The position numbers were made by a program, and so were the translations under genes. From assembly GCA_028821395.1 (NCBI GenBank), contig JAPPGP010000253.1, positions 1-49,190 of the forward strand: DNA of 49,190 bases. Direction: 5' to 3'. The stretch comes from Defluviicoccus sp. (GTDB taxonomy: Bacteria; Pseudomonadota; Alphaproteobacteria; MPNO01). Positions 15,700 to 24,830 of this stretch are shown here, piece after piece (positions within the stretch are counted from its first letter, which is position 1; every line of letters starts with the position of its first letter). The notes beneath the pieces were generated by a model. The model searched no databases, was not told where the DNA came from, and was given only the letters and a program-made list of their open reading frames with translations.

Positions 15700-16215
15700 A
15701 TGGGGGCCGGCGACACCCCGCTCGGCGGCGAGATCGTCGGTGCGCTGAAGGCGGCCGGCGTCGGCCATGTGGCGGCGCTGCCCGACATCGTCACCAGCGC
15801 CGGCATATTGTGGCGGCTCGCGGACGATCCCGACATCCGCCTGATCCGGCTCTGCAAGGAGGACGAGGGGGTGTCGATCTGCGCCGCGCTGTCCCATTGC
15901 GACAAGCGGGCGGCGCTGCTGATGCAGCAGACCGGGCTGATGGACTCGCTGAACGCGATCCGCGCCACCGCGGTCGAGTACGGGCTGCCGGTCTGCATGG
16001 TGGTCGGGCTGCTCGGCAAGGAGCCCGACCGACCGGCGGCGGCCTCGGCGAGCTACGGGGTGCGGATCGTCGAGCCGGTGCTGGACGCGATGGGGATCGA
16101 CCGCATCTCCATCGAGACCTCGTCCGACGTGGCCGGGCTCGCGCCCGCGATCGATCGAGCCTATGCCGAATCGCGCCCGGTGGTCGCGCTGATCGGCAGG
16201 AGGATCGAGCGTTGA
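15700..16215 (+). CDS. Split TPP decarboxylase, N-terminal (alpha) subunit, ComD-like
   Basis: 171 aa protein equal to the PYR domain of a TPP enzyme, as in sulfopyruvate decarboxylase alpha (ComD) and phosphonopyruvate decarboxylase. Seen: AAGVGHVAALPDIVTSAG, IRLCKEDEGVSICAALS with the catalytic Glu in KEDEG, MQQTGLMDSLNAIRATAVEYGLPVCMVVG. It must pair with the next gene product, which has the cofactor-binding half. Stop and start of the two overlap as TGATG. The natural substrate would be a short 2-oxo acid; sulfopyruvate is only one candidate and no other coenzyme M or sulfonate gene is nearby. Confidence 0.87.
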   Translation: MGAGDTPLGGEIVGALKAAGVGHVAALPDIVTSAGILWRLADDPDIRLIRLCKEDEGVSICAALSHCDKRAALLMQQTGLMDSLNAIRATAVEYGLPVCMVVGLLGKEPDRPAAASASYGVRIVEPVLDAMGIDRISIETSSDVAGLAPAIDRAYAESRPVVALIGRRIER

Positions 16216-16796
16216 TGCGCCGCGACGAGTGCTTCAGGAAGCTCGCCGAGCACCGCGGCGAGGCCATCGTGGTCGCGGCCTATACGTCCGCCTTCGAGTG
16301 GGTGGCGATCGACCCGAGCCCGCTCAACTACGTCAGCGTCGGCGCGATGGGCCAGGCCTCGTCGCACGCGCTCGGCCTCGCCATCGGGCTGCCGGATCGG
16401 AAGATCGTGGTGCTCGACGGCGACGGGAGCCTGTTGATGAATCTCGGCAGCCTGGTCACCATCGCCGAGGCGGGGCCGGAGAACCTGGTCCATTTCGTGG
16501 TCGAGAACGGCACCTACGAGGCCAATGGCGGCCACCCGATCCCGGGCCGCGGGCGGGTCGACTTCGCCGGCTTCGCGCGCGATGCCGGCTACCCGGAGGT
16601 TCACCGCTTCGACGGGCTCAACCGGTTCGCGGCGATGCTGCCCGACCTCCTCGCCGCCAAGGGTCCGGTCTTCGGCTGTCTCAAGGTTGAGCCCGGCCCG
16701 CCGCCGGAATACGACTACGAGATGCTCCACAGCCCCCGCATGCGCGAAGCCTTCCGCCAGGCGGTCCGCCCCTTCCTCGGCGGCGGAGACGGCTAG
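16215..16796 (+). CDS. Split TPP decarboxylase, C-terminal (beta) subunit, ComE-like
   Basis: 193 aa PP domain of a TPP-dependent decarboxylase. Motifs: VAIDPSPLNYVSVGAMGQAS, IVVLDGDGSLLMNLGSL (the GDG that binds diphosphate and magnesium, about residues 73-76) and, 26 residues on, VVENGTYE (the N that completes the motif). It is the partner of the alpha subunit encoded directly upstream. Start ATG at 16215-16217 sits in the TGATG overlap. Its 3' end overlaps the convergent amidohydrolase gene by 4 bases. Confidence 0.88.
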   Translation: MRRDECFRKLAEHRGEAIVVAAYTSAFEWVAIDPSPLNYVSVGAMGQASSHALGLAIGLPDRKIVVLDGDGSLLMNLGSLVTIAEAGPENLVHFVVENGTYEANGGHPIPGRGRVDFAGFARDAGYPEVHRFDGLNRFAAMLPDLLAAKGPVFGCLKVEPGPPPEYDYEMLHSPRMREAFRQAVRPFLGGGDG

Positions 16797-17842
16797 CTCA
16801 GCCCGTAGAGCGCCCTGGCGTTGTCGTCGAGGATCTTGTCGACCACGCGCGGCTCGACCCGCCCGTCCTGCTTCAGCAGGCGCAGCGCCTCGATCTCGGT
16901 CGCCGTGTCGGCATGGCCGTAATCGGTGCCGATCACCAGATGGTCCTCGCCGGCATAGCCCAGCACGTAGGGCAGGTCGTCGGTCACCTGGCAGGCGACC
17001 CAGATGTTGTGGCGCCGGAGCACGTCTTCGCCGAGCTCCTTGCCCTTCCTCCTGAAGCGGATCGAGAGGTCGTTGATCACATAGGGCACCCACTGGCTCG
17101 ACACCTCGATGAAGCCCCAGCGCACGCCGGGGAAGCGGTCCGGGATCGCGTGATAGACCAGGGTGTGGAACGCGCCGATGGTCGCCAGCTTGAACTTCGA
17201 GAACCCGGAATCGTCGAGGAAGAAGCGGTGCATCGTCGGGCTGTTGGTCGCCGAGTGGATGCAGACCGGCAGGTCGCGACTCTGCGCCGCCTCGTAGACC
17301 GGGAAGAAATAGGGGTCGTTCAGCGTGCGGTCGCATTCGAGGCCGCGCAGGAAGATGCCGACCGCCCCGTTCTCCTGCGCGAAATCGAGCTCCTCGTCGA
17401 GCCTGTCCATCGCGAGCAGCGGTGGCGACATCACCCAGCGCAGCCGGTCGGGGGCCTGGCGCCAGATATCGGCGAGCCAGCGATTGTAGCTCCGGCTCAG
17501 CGCGAACTCGACGCCCGCCTTCATGGTGATCGGCCTGAGGAACAGCGTCGGATACAGCACCTGGATGTCGACCCCGAGCCGGTCCATATGGGCGAGCCTG
17601 CCCGGGATGTCGCGCATCTCGCGCGTATCCACGGTGGTGTCGCTGCCGACATTGTCCTCCTTGGGCAGGATCGAGCCGTCGATCACCCAGTATTCCTCGA
17701 TCGCCTGGCCTTCGAGCCCGCGGTCCTGCGCGCCGGAGGCGCGGGTGACGACCATCGGGGTGCAGCCCCGCTCGTCGTCGCGCAGATAGCGCCAGGTGTC
17801 CGGCGTCTCCAGGACATGGGCATCGGCATCGATCGTCGTCAT
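16793..17842 (-). CDS. Amidohydrolase (ACMSD-like, amidohydrolase_2 family)
   Basis: 349 aa TIM-barrel amidohydrolase of the 2-amino-3-carboxymuconate semialdehyde decarboxylase / gamma-resorcylate decarboxylase group. The N-terminal DADAHVLE supplies the metal site; LPVCIHSATNSPTMH gives the barrel His; GVRWGFIEVSSQWVP and VIGTDYGHADTATE the late Asp site. Such enzymes decarboxylate or hydrolyse aromatic or heterocyclic acids. The ATG at 17840-17842 is chosen because GCGAGG lies 6 bases upstream and the protein begins just before the metal motif; an upstream ATG at 17875 is possible. It is divergent from the deacetylase gene, with 89 bases between starts. Confidence 0.88.
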   Translation of the reverse strand: MTTIDADAHVLETPDTWRYLRDDERGCTPMVVTRASGAQDRGLEGQAIEEYWVIDGSILPKEDNVGSDTTVDTREMRDIPGRLAHMDRLGVDIQVLYPTLFLRPITMKAGVEFALSRSYNRWLADIWRQAPDRLRWVMSPPLLAMDRLDEELDFAQENGAVGIFLRGLECDRTLNDPYFFPVYEAAQSRDLPVCIHSATNSPTMHRFFLDDSGFSKFKLATIGAFHTLVYHAIPDRFPGVRWGFIEVSSQWVPYVINDLSIRFRRKGKELGEDVLRRHNIWVACQVTDDLPYVLGYAGEDHLVIGTDYGHADTATEIEALRLLKQDGRVEPRVVDKILDDNARALYGLS

Positions 17843-17931
17843 CGCCAACCTCGCGCTCGCTTGCTGGGATGCCATCTTGCGTGCTCCGCCGGGGTCTGGC
17901 AACGCGCCCGCGCGGACGCCACAATCGGCGC

Positions 17932-18804
17932 ATGGAACCGAGCGCCTGTGGCCCCTACCCCTACGACGCGATCGTCGACCGGCCGCCTCTCGTTTGGCCG
18001 GGCGGGGCGCGGATCGCGTTCTGGGTCATCCCCAATATCGAGGTCTTCGCGCTGAACGAGCGGATGCCGGACGGGCCGGGGCTGATCCCCGACGTGTCGG
18101 CCTGGGGCAGGCGGGATTACGGCAACCGGGTCGGCGTGTTCCGCATGATGGAGGCGATGGAGCGCCACGGCGTGCGCGGAACGGTCGCGCTCAACAGCGA
18201 GGTGTGCGACGCGGCCCCGCGCGTGGTCGAGGAATGCGTGCGCCTCGGCTGGGAGTTGATGGGCCATTGCGAGAGCAACACCAGGCGGCTCAACGAGGCG
18301 GGCTCGGAAGAGGAGGCCGGGCGCATCGTCCAACGCACGCTGGACCGCATCGAGCGCGCCACCGGCCGCCGCCCGACCGGCTGGCTCGGCGCAGGGCGGC
18401 AGGAGACCTGGGGGACGCTCGACCGGCTGGTGGCCGAAGGCTGCCGCTACGTGGCCGATTGGGACTCCGACGACCAGCCGGTGCTGATGGAGGTCGCCGG
18501 CAGGAAGCTGGTCTCGATGCCCTACGGCGCCGGGGTCTCCGACAAGCAGGCCTTCGAGGGGAGCGGCTTCACCGCCGACGATTTCGAGCGCATGATCCGC
18601 CGCGCCTTCGACGTGCTCTATGCCGAGAGCGCGACCTCCGGCCGCGTGGCCTCGGTCTCGCTCCACCCCTATATCATCGGCGTCCCGCACCGCATCGGCG
18701 CGCTGGAGAGGGCGCTCGCCCATATAAGCGGCCACGACGACGTCTGGTTCGCCACCGGCGAGGAGATCGTCGCCCATTTCCTGGCATGGAAGGCGCAAGG
18801 CTAG
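17932..18804 (+). CDS. Polysaccharide deacetylase-family protein (PuuE-like)
   Basis: 290 aa NodB-homology protein resembling allantoinase PuuE and related carbohydrate-esterase-4-like amidases rather than true chitin deacetylases. Seen: WPGGARIAFWVIPNIEVF, VFRMMEAMERHGVRGTVALN, GWELMGHCESNT with a metal-binding His, and VSLHPYIIGVPHRIGALE, the conserved C-terminal His segment of this branch. It lacks a signal peptide, so it acts in the cytosol, probably on a cyclic amide or N-acyl compound. The 16-base gap to the next amidohydrolase gene points to a joint pathway. Confidence 0.85.
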   Translation: MEPSACGPYPYDAIVDRPPLVWPGGARIAFWVIPNIEVFALNERMPDGPGLIPDVSAWGRRDYGNRVGVFRMMEAMERHGVRGTVALNSEVCDAAPRVVEECVRLGWELMGHCESNTRRLNEAGSEEEAGRIVQRTLDRIERATGRRPTGWLGAGRQETWGTLDRLVAEGCRYVADWDSDDQPVLMEVAGRKLVSMPYGAGVSDKQAFEGSGFTADDFERMIRRAFDVLYAESATSGRVASVSLHPYIIGVPHRIGALERALAHISGHDDVWFATGEEIVAHFLAWKAQG

Positions 18805-18820
18805 ACGGGGAGGGAACGCG

Positions 18821-20527
18821 ATGTTTCCGGAACACGATCTGATCCTGCACGGCGGCAAGGCGATCGCGCTCGATGGCGGGTCGCGACTGGCGAGCGCCGT
18901 GGGCGCCTCGGCGGGGCGCATTTCGGCGGTGGGCGGCGACGAAGAGGTGCTGGCCGGGCGGGGCCGCCACACGCGGATCGTCGACCTCGGCGGAAGGGTG
19001 GTGTGTCCGGGCTTCATCGACACCCACGCCCATATGGACCGCGAGGGGCTGAAGGCGCGCGGCGGCTACTCGCTCGCCGGGCGGCACTCGGTCGCCTCCA
19101 TCGTCGATGCGGTGGCCGGCGCCTGCGCCCGCACGCCCAAGGGCGAATGGGTGGTCTTCATGCCCATGGGCACGCCCAAGCTCTCCTATATCAGCCGGCC
19201 CGACCAGCTCGAGGAAGGCCGCTTCCCGACCCGCCACGACCTCGACGCGGTCTCGCCCGACAACCCGGTCTATATCCGCGTGCCCTGGGGCTGGTGGGTG
19301 CACAGGCCCTTCGTCGCGGTCGCCAACTCGGCGGCGCTCAGGCTGTGCGGCATCGACCGCGACACGCCGGCGCCCTACAACGTCGAGATCTTCGCCGATG
19401 GCGACGGCGAGCCGAACGGCGTGTTCCTCGACCGCTCCTACGCCCCGGTGATCGAATACACGCTGATGCGCAAGGCGCCGAGGATCACCTTCGAGGACCG
19501 GGTGGCCGGTTGCCGGCTGGGCGCCGCCGCCTACGCCGCCGCCGGCACGACGAGCATCTACGAGGGCCACGGTCTGACCCCGGCGATCCTGGAAGCCTAT
19601 CGCCGGGTGAACGAGGACGGCGACCTCGTGGTGCGCGCCCATTTGCCGCTCAGCGTCCCCGGCGCCTCGGTCGACGACCGCAGGCTGGCAGGCATCCTCG
19701 ACGAATGGGCGGGGCGGCTCGCCGGGCGCGGCAGCGGCGACGACATGCTGCGCTTCGAGGGCGTCTGCGTCGACGTCGCCAACGAGCAGGCCGCCGCGAT
19801 CATCGGCCAGGACTACCCCTACGAGGCCTGGGCCGGGCATTTCTACCACTCGCTGTCGCACGACCGCTTCGTCGAGCTCGGCGTCCACGCCGCCCGGCTC
19901 GGCATCCGGCTGAGCTGCCTGATCTGCTACGACCTCGAGCGGGTGCTCAGGGCCTACGAGGCGATCGACGCGGCGGTGTCGATCCGCGACCGGCGCTGGG
20001 TGATGATCCACGTGATCGAGGCGAGCGCCGACCAGATCCGGCGCATGAAGGCGCTCGGGGTGATCGCGACGGTGACGCCCAACTTCATGTACATGGCGTC
20101 CGACCGCTTCAACCTGCACGAAATCGGCGAGCGCGCGATGCCGATCCGCGCGCTGATCGATGCCGGCGTGCCGGTCGCGCTGTCGTCGGACAACGTGCCC
20201 TATTCCATGCTGTGGACCATGTGGGAGGCGCTCGCCCGCTACGACGCCGATTCCGGCCGCACGCTCGGCGAGAGCGAGCTTACGCGGGAGGAGGCGCTGC
20301 GCATGATCTGCCAGACCGGCGCCGCGGTGACCTGGGAAGAGGACGCGAAGGGCGCGCTTGAGGTCGGCAGGCTGGCCGACATGGTGGTGCTGGACGGCGA
20401 CCCGCTACGCTGCGCCGAGGACGCGCTGAAGGACATTCGCGTCGAGCGCACCTTCCTCGGCGGCCGCGAGGTGTTCGGCCCTGGTATGGCCGACCCCGGC
20501 CCGGTCGACGGCATGGACCCTTTCTGA
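18821..20527 (+). CDS. Amidohydrolase family protein (YtcJ/amidohydrolase_3 type)
   Basis: 568 aa metal-dependent amidohydrolase. VVCPGFIDTHAHMDREG holds the HxH metal site after the small N-terminal beta domain; HVIEAS and VALSSDNVPYSMLWTMWEAL carry later barrel positions, including the catalytic Asp; LEVGRLADMVVLDGDPLR is the usual C-terminal return to the beta domain. The strong GGGAGGG ribosome binding site supports the ATG at 18821. It sits 16 bases downstream of the PuuE-like gene in the same direction. The closest functional class is amide or carbamate hydrolysis; the substrate is unknown. Confidence 0.9.
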   Translation: MFPEHDLILHGGKAIALDGGSRLASAVGASAGRISAVGGDEEVLAGRGRHTRIVDLGGRVVCPGFIDTHAHMDREGLKARGGYSLAGRHSVASIVDAVAGACARTPKGEWVVFMPMGTPKLSYISRPDQLEEGRFPTRHDLDAVSPDNPVYIRVPWGWWVHRPFVAVANSAALRLCGIDRDTPAPYNVEIFADGDGEPNGVFLDRSYAPVIEYTLMRKAPRITFEDRVAGCRLGAAAYAAAGTTSIYEGHGLTPAILEAYRRVNEDGDLVVRAHLPLSVPGASVDDRRLAGILDEWAGRLAGRGSGDDMLRFEGVCVDVANEQAAAIIGQDYPYEAWAGHFYHSLSHDRFVELGVHAARLGIRLSCLICYDLERVLRAYEAIDAAVSIRDRRWVMIHVIEASADQIRRMKALGVIATVTPNFMYMASDRFNLHEIGERAMPIRALIDAGVPVALSSDNVPYSMLWTMWEALARYDADSGRTLGESELTREEALRMICQTGAAVTWEEDAKGALEVGRLADMVVLDGDPLRCAEDALKDIRVERTFLGGREVFGPGMADPGPVDGMDPF

Positions 20528-20677
20528 CCGCGCTCGTCGACGGGGCTCCGCCATGCCGACCGGGCATGGGCGCGGTGCCGATCGGCATTTCCGGTCTGGG
20601 CGAGCCCGTGCTAGCCGGTTCCTCCGGGCAGGCGGCCCCGGCTTGAGCGAGTGACGGGACGACGGGCTGTGCGAGGC

Positions 20678-23101
20678 ATGAAGGCGCTGCACGAGTTCGA
20701 GTCGCGCTTCGGCGGCTGGGTCATCGCGCTGCGCTGGCCGATCGTCGCCGTCGCCCTGGTGCTGACCGGGATCGCGGCGGGCGGCACGGCGTTTCTCGAA
20801 TTCTCGGCCGACGACCGCATCTACTTCGCCAGGGACAATCCCCAGCTCCTCGCAAGCGAGGCGATGGAGCACACCTACGGCAAGACCAGCAACGTGCTCT
20901 TCGCCGTCGTGCCGGAGGACGGCGACGCCACCTCGGCCGCCGCGCTCGAAGCCATCGCCTGGCTCACCGAGCAATCCTGGCAGATTCCCCATGCCACCCG
21001 CGTCGACTCGCTGACCAACTTCCAGCACTCGACGGCCGACGGCGACGACATCCTGGTGCGCGATCTGCTGGAGGTCGCCGCCGCCGGCGATGGCGGCGGG
21101 CGGTCCCGGATCCGCGCGATCGCCCTCGCCGAACCGCTGCTTGCGGGACGGCTCATCGCGCGTGACGGCGGGGTCGGCGGCGTCAACGTCACCGTAGCGC
21201 TGCCGGGCGGGGACGAGATGCGCGAAGGGTCGCGGGTCGCCGCGTTCGCCTACGGGCTCGCGGACCGGGTTCGCGAGCGCTTTCCCGGAACCGACGTCCG
21301 CGTGACCGGCCAGGTGATTTTCAACCAGGCCTTCATGGAGGTCTCGCTGCGCGATCTCCAGACGCTGGTCCCGGCGAGCTTCGCGGCGATGACGCTGATG
21401 CTGGTGCTGCTGACGGGCGGTCTGGCCGGGACCTTCGCGATCATGCTCGTGGTCGCGCTGTCGGTGATGACCGCGGTGGGTCTCGGCGGTTGGGTGGGGC
21501 TGCCGATGACGACGCCCTCCGCCATCGCGCCGGTCGTCGTGCTCACGGTCGCCATCGCCAGCTGCGTCCACATATTCTCGAGCGTCGTCCACCACATGCA
21601 GGGCGATGCGTCACGCGCGCCCGCGGATCGGGGTAGCGGCGGGCTCAAGCGGAACGCGATTGTCGAGTCGGTGCGGGTCAATCTTCAGCCGGTGTTCCTC
21701 GCCTGCCTGACCACCGCGTTCGGCTTCCTGAGCATGAACTTCTCCGAGGTGCCGCCGCTCCGCCATCTCGGCACCTTCGTCGCGTTCGGGGTCGGCGCGG
21801 CCTTCGTGCTCTCGGTGACCGTTCTGCCGGCGCTGCTATCGCTGCTGCCGGTGCGGGTGCGTGCGGCCGGATACCGCCGCGATGCGGCGATGGCCGCGCT
21901 CGGGGAGTTCGTCATCCGCCGGCGCCGCGCATTGCTGTGGGGGTTCGGAGCGGTCGCGGTGGTGCTCGTCGCCTCGATTCCCCGCAACGAGCTGAACGAC
22001 GTCTTCCTCCACTATTTCGACCGGAGCATCGAGTTCCGGCGGGATGCGGATTTCACCGTCGAGCACCTCACCGGCATCTATACGATGGAGTACGCGCTCG
22101 CCTCGGGCGAAGCGGGCGGGATCGCCGACCCCGCCTACCTCTCCGACCTCGCCGCGTTCGCCGCGTGGTACAGGGAGCAGCCCGAGACGATCCACGTCAA
22201 CGTCGTCACCGATACCTTCCGGCGACTCAACATGAGTCTGCATGGCGACGATCCGGCCGAGTACCGCCTGCCCGCGAGCCGGGAGCTTGCCGCGCAGTAC
22301 CTGCTGCTCTACGAGCTTTCGCTTCCGGCCGGGCTCGATCTCAACAACCAGATCGACGTCGACAAGTCGGCGACCCGCATGACGGTGGCGACGCGGACGC
22401 TGTCGTCGAACGAGGTGATCGCGCTCGACCGGCGCGCGCTGCAATGGCTGGCCGTCCGCGCGCCCCACATCGCCCGCGCCGAGAGCGCCGGCGGCACGTT
22501 GATGTTTGCCTATCTCGGCCGGCGCAACATCGTCGCGATGCTGCTCGGCACCTCGATCGCCCTGGTCGGGATTTCCCTTGTCCTCGTGCTCGCCTTGCGT
22601 TCGTTGCGGCTCGGGCTCGCGAGCCTGGTCCCGAACCTGGTTCCCGGCGCCATGGGCTTCGGTATCTGGGGTTGGGCGGTCGGAGAAGTCGGGGTCTCGC
22701 TGTCGATGGTGACGGCCATGACGCTCGGCATCGTGGTCGACGACACGGTGCACTTCCTGAGCAAGTACCAGCGCGCCCGGCGCGAGCTCGGCTGCGCGCC
22801 GCCCGACGCGGTGCGCGTCGCGTTTCGCACCGTGGGCCGCGCGCTGCTCACGACGTCTCTCCTGCTGGTCGCCGGATTCGTGGTGGTGAGCCTCTCCAGC
22901 TTCGAGCTCAACTCCGGCATGGGCCGGCTCACCGCGATGGTCATCGCGCTCGCGCTCATCGCCGATCTGTTTCTGCTGCCGCCGCTTCTCATGCGGATCG
23001 ACCGGTCACGGGACGCAGCCGGCGACGCGGGCGGTTCGGCGAGCCCGAGCGTCGACGGCGGGCCGACCGTCGGTTCAAGCCGCCGACCGGCCGGCCCATA
23101 A
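20678..23101 (+). CDS. MMPL/RND-family exporter
   Basis: About 807 aa inner-membrane protein with the duplicated RND topology: one helix near residues 17-37, a periplasmic loop, five helices around residues 220-400 with a sterol-sensing-like stretch (LVPASFAAMTLMLVLLTGG, APVVVLTVAIASCVHIFSS), a single helix after FVIRRRRALLWGFG, a second loop, and a final five-helix bundle with AMTLGIVVDDTVHFLSKY, the acidic segment of the proton path. Family members export lipids, hopanoids or hydrophobic compounds. No fusion partner or outer-membrane factor is nearby. The ATG at 20678 fits the hydrophobic N-terminus; a GTG at 20651 is an alternative start. Confidence 0.88.
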   Translation: MKALHEFESRFGGWVIALRWPIVAVALVLTGIAAGGTAFLEFSADDRIYFARDNPQLLASEAMEHTYGKTSNVLFAVVPEDGDATSAAALEAIAWLTEQSWQIPHATRVDSLTNFQHSTADGDDILVRDLLEVAAAGDGGGRSRIRAIALAEPLLAGRLIARDGGVGGVNVTVALPGGDEMREGSRVAAFAYGLADRVRERFPGTDVRVTGQVIFNQAFMEVSLRDLQTLVPASFAAMTLMLVLLTGGLAGTFAIMLVVALSVMTAVGLGGWVGLPMTTPSAIAPVVVLTVAIASCVHIFSSVVHHMQGDASRAPADRGSGGLKRNAIVESVRVNLQPVFLACLTTAFGFLSMNFSEVPPLRHLGTFVAFGVGAAFVLSVTVLPALLSLLPVRVRAAGYRRDAAMAALGEFVIRRRRALLWGFGAVAVVLVASIPRNELNDVFLHYFDRSIEFRRDADFTVEHLTGIYTMEYALASGEAGGIADPAYLSDLAAFAAWYREQPETIHVNVVTDTFRRLNMSLHGDDPAEYRLPASRELAAQYLLLYELSLPAGLDLNNQIDVDKSATRMTVATRTLSSNEVIALDRRALQWLAVRAPHIARAESAGGTLMFAYLGRRNIVAMLLGTSIALVGISLVLVLALRSLRLGLASLVPNLVPGAMGFGIWGWAVGEVGVSLSMVTAMTLGIVVDDTVHFLSKYQRARRELGCAPPDAVRVAFRTVGRALLTTSLLLVAGFVVVSLSSFELNSGMGRLTAMVIALALIADLFLLPPLLMRIDRSRDAAGDAGGSASPSVDGGPTVGSSRRPAGP

Positions 23102-23233
23102 GCAAAACATATCGGTTTATGTCTTGGTTTTTGGCGCTCGAGGATGCACCATCACCCTGGTGGCGGGAGGATCGGGCGAGCGCCGGCGACCGGGTCGCGC
23201 ATCGGGCCAACCGAGCCATGGAACGTCGAGACG

Positions 23234-23572
23234 ATGGAAGTCACGGTCGAACGAAATGACGATGTCCTGTCGCTTGGCCTGAAGGGACGCATCGACTACA
23301 CCACCGCCCCCGCCTTCGACGAGGCAGTCGAACGCGCGATGACGGAAACCGACCGTGCCCTGATCCTGGACTTCGAAGGGGTCGCTTTCATCGGCAGCGC
23401 GGGTCTCCGCGTCATTCTCCTGAGGGGGAAGGCGCTGCAGGATCGGGATGTCGAGCTGGTGCTTTGCGCGCTCTCGGATCCGGTTCGCGGGGTCTTCCAG
23501 GTTACCGGCTTCGACCAGCTGTTTCCGATACACGCGACCGCGGCCGACGCACGCGCATCGCTCGGCGCCTGA
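23234..23572 (+). CDS. STAS-domain anti-sigma factor antagonist (first copy)
   Basis: 112 aa single STAS domain like SpoIIAA/RsbV. Seen: LKGRIDYTTAPAFDEAVERA, ILDFEGVAFIGSAGLRVIL, where the Ser in GSAGL aligns with the phosphorylated Ser of SpoIIAA, and CALSDPVRGVFQVTGFDQLFPIH. Such proteins bind an anti-sigma kinase when unphosphorylated. No kinase, phosphatase or sigma factor is encoded near it. A paralogue of exactly the same length is at 48650-48988. It starts at the ATG after GTCGAGACG; the 132-base gap after the MMPL gene contains an AT-rich stretch (23101-23131) that may be its promoter. Confidence 0.92.
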   Translation: MEVTVERNDDVLSLGLKGRIDYTTAPAFDEAVERAMTETDRALILDFEGVAFIGSAGLRVILLRGKALQDRDVELVLCALSDPVRGVFQVTGFDQLFPIHATAADARASLGA

Positions 23573-23666
23573 GCCCCGGGGAACGGCCGCCCATCGGCTG
23601 TCCGGCGCGCCGGAGCACCGCGACGCAGGCGCCCGATGCGCCGCAACTCAAAGGACGGGCTCAGCC

Positions 23667-24065
23667 ATGAAACGAACCTGGCGGGGTTCCTGCCACTGCG
23701 GGAAGGCGCGCTTCGAGATCGACGTCGATATCGATCACGTGCGGGTGTGCAACTGCTCCGTGTGCCACATGCGGGCCGCCCTCATCCACCGCGTCCCGGA
23801 AGACGCGGTCCGCCTGCTGACGCCGCTCGAAGACCTCACCCTCTACCGCTGGGGATCCCATACCGCGGAGGACTACTCTTGTCCCGACTGCGGCATCCTC
23901 CCGTTCCGCCGGCCAAGCTACCCGACCGAAGAGGAGATGGCGCGCGGGATCGCGCCGTTCTCCGGCTGGGCGGTAAACACCCGCTGCCTGGCAGACTTCG
24001 ATGCAGCCGGCGCGCCGGTGAGGCCGATCGACCGGCTGGACACCCCGGTGGAAGACGTGAGGTGA
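23667..24065 (+). CDS. GFA-family (glutathione-dependent formaldehyde-activating-like) zinc protein
   Basis: 132 aa protein of the GFA/CENP-V fold. Zinc ligands are visible as GSCHCGKARFEID (residues about 8-12), CNCSVCHM (about 29-35) and YSCPDCGILPF (about 71-77). Many members bind glutathione adducts, but formaldehyde chemistry is not established for the family at large. It stands between the STAS gene and the convergent VOC dioxygenase gene, 94 bases after the STAS stop. Confidence 0.9.
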   Translation: MKRTWRGSCHCGKARFEIDVDIDHVRVCNCSVCHMRAALIHRVPEDAVRLLTPLEDLTLYRWGSHTAEDYSCPDCGILPFRRPSYPTEEEMARGIAPFSGWAVNTRCLADFDAAGAPVRPIDRLDTPVEDVR

Positions 24066-24117
24066 AGCTTCGAACGGAGCGGGCGGAGCCCGGCTGCCTG
24101 ACGGGGCGCCCGGCCCG

Positions 24118-24687
24118 CTACCCCGCCTCCGGCGCCGTCTCGCCGATCCCCAGCCGCTCGGCGAAGCGGGCGCGCCAGCGCTCGACCGGTTCAGTCGTCG
24201 GGTCGGATTCGAGCATCCGCCCGGTGCGCTCGGCGATCTCCGCGTCGCTCAGGGAGAGGTCGAGGTCGCCGGAGAAATAGGGCTGATCGACATGCCAGGG
24301 TGTGTCGACGAAGACCTCGGTGCGATTGCCTTCCGGGTCGTCGCAATAGACCGACCAGGCGACACCATGGTTGACGGTGAGCAGGTTGGCGACCCCGGGC
24401 CAGTCCTTGAGCGCCCGGTGGATCTCCCGCAGCCGGTCGAGGTCGCCCACCTCGAAAGACACATGGTTGTGGTGGACGCCGTCCCGCGCCGTCCGCCCCT
24501 GATACAGCACGAGCTGATGGTGGTCGCGCGGGTCGGCGCCGAGAAAGGCGATCTCGCCCCGCCCCTCGAGTGTGCCCCGGTCGGTGACCTCTAGCCCGTA
24601 GACGGTGGTGAAGAAGTCCACCATCCGGTCGAGATCGAAGACGTGAAACCCGGCATGGCTGAGGCGGATCGACGGTCTCGCGCTCAT
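24118..24687 (-). CDS. VOC-superfamily protein (extradiol dioxygenase/glyoxalase type)
   Basis: 189 aa vicinal oxygen chelate protein. The likely metal triad is His in LSHAGFHVFDLDRMVDFF, His in VHHNHVSFEVGDLDRL and Glu in NRTEVFVDTPWH, the arrangement of type I extradiol dioxygenases and related enzymes. The C-terminal 40 residues (LSDAEIAERTGRMLESDP) are helical and extend beyond the fold, as in small catechol dioxygenase-like proteins. The ATG at 24685-24687 has a perfect AGGAGGT ribosome binding site, so the further upstream ATG is rejected. Ring cleavage is plausible given the Rieske systems nearby. Confidence 0.9.
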   Translation of the reverse strand: MSARPSIRLSHAGFHVFDLDRMVDFFTTVYGLEVTDRGTLEGRGEIAFLGADPRDHHQLVLYQGRTARDGVHHNHVSFEVGDLDRLREIHRALKDWPGVANLLTVNHGVAWSVYCDDPEGNRTEVFVDTPWHVDQPYFSGDLDLSLSDAEIAERTGRMLESDPTTEPVERWRARFAERLGIGETAPEAG

Positions 24688-24830
24688 CGGAACCTCCTGT
24701 CGTGGCCCGGGCGGATTATCGTGCATCCCGGATGCATCCTCCCGTGGCCGTCTTGCGGGAGCCCGCCGCAGGGTTGCGCATCACCATGTACAGGGCGCGA
24801 CGCCGCGGTCAACGAGCCCGCGCGCCCCGG

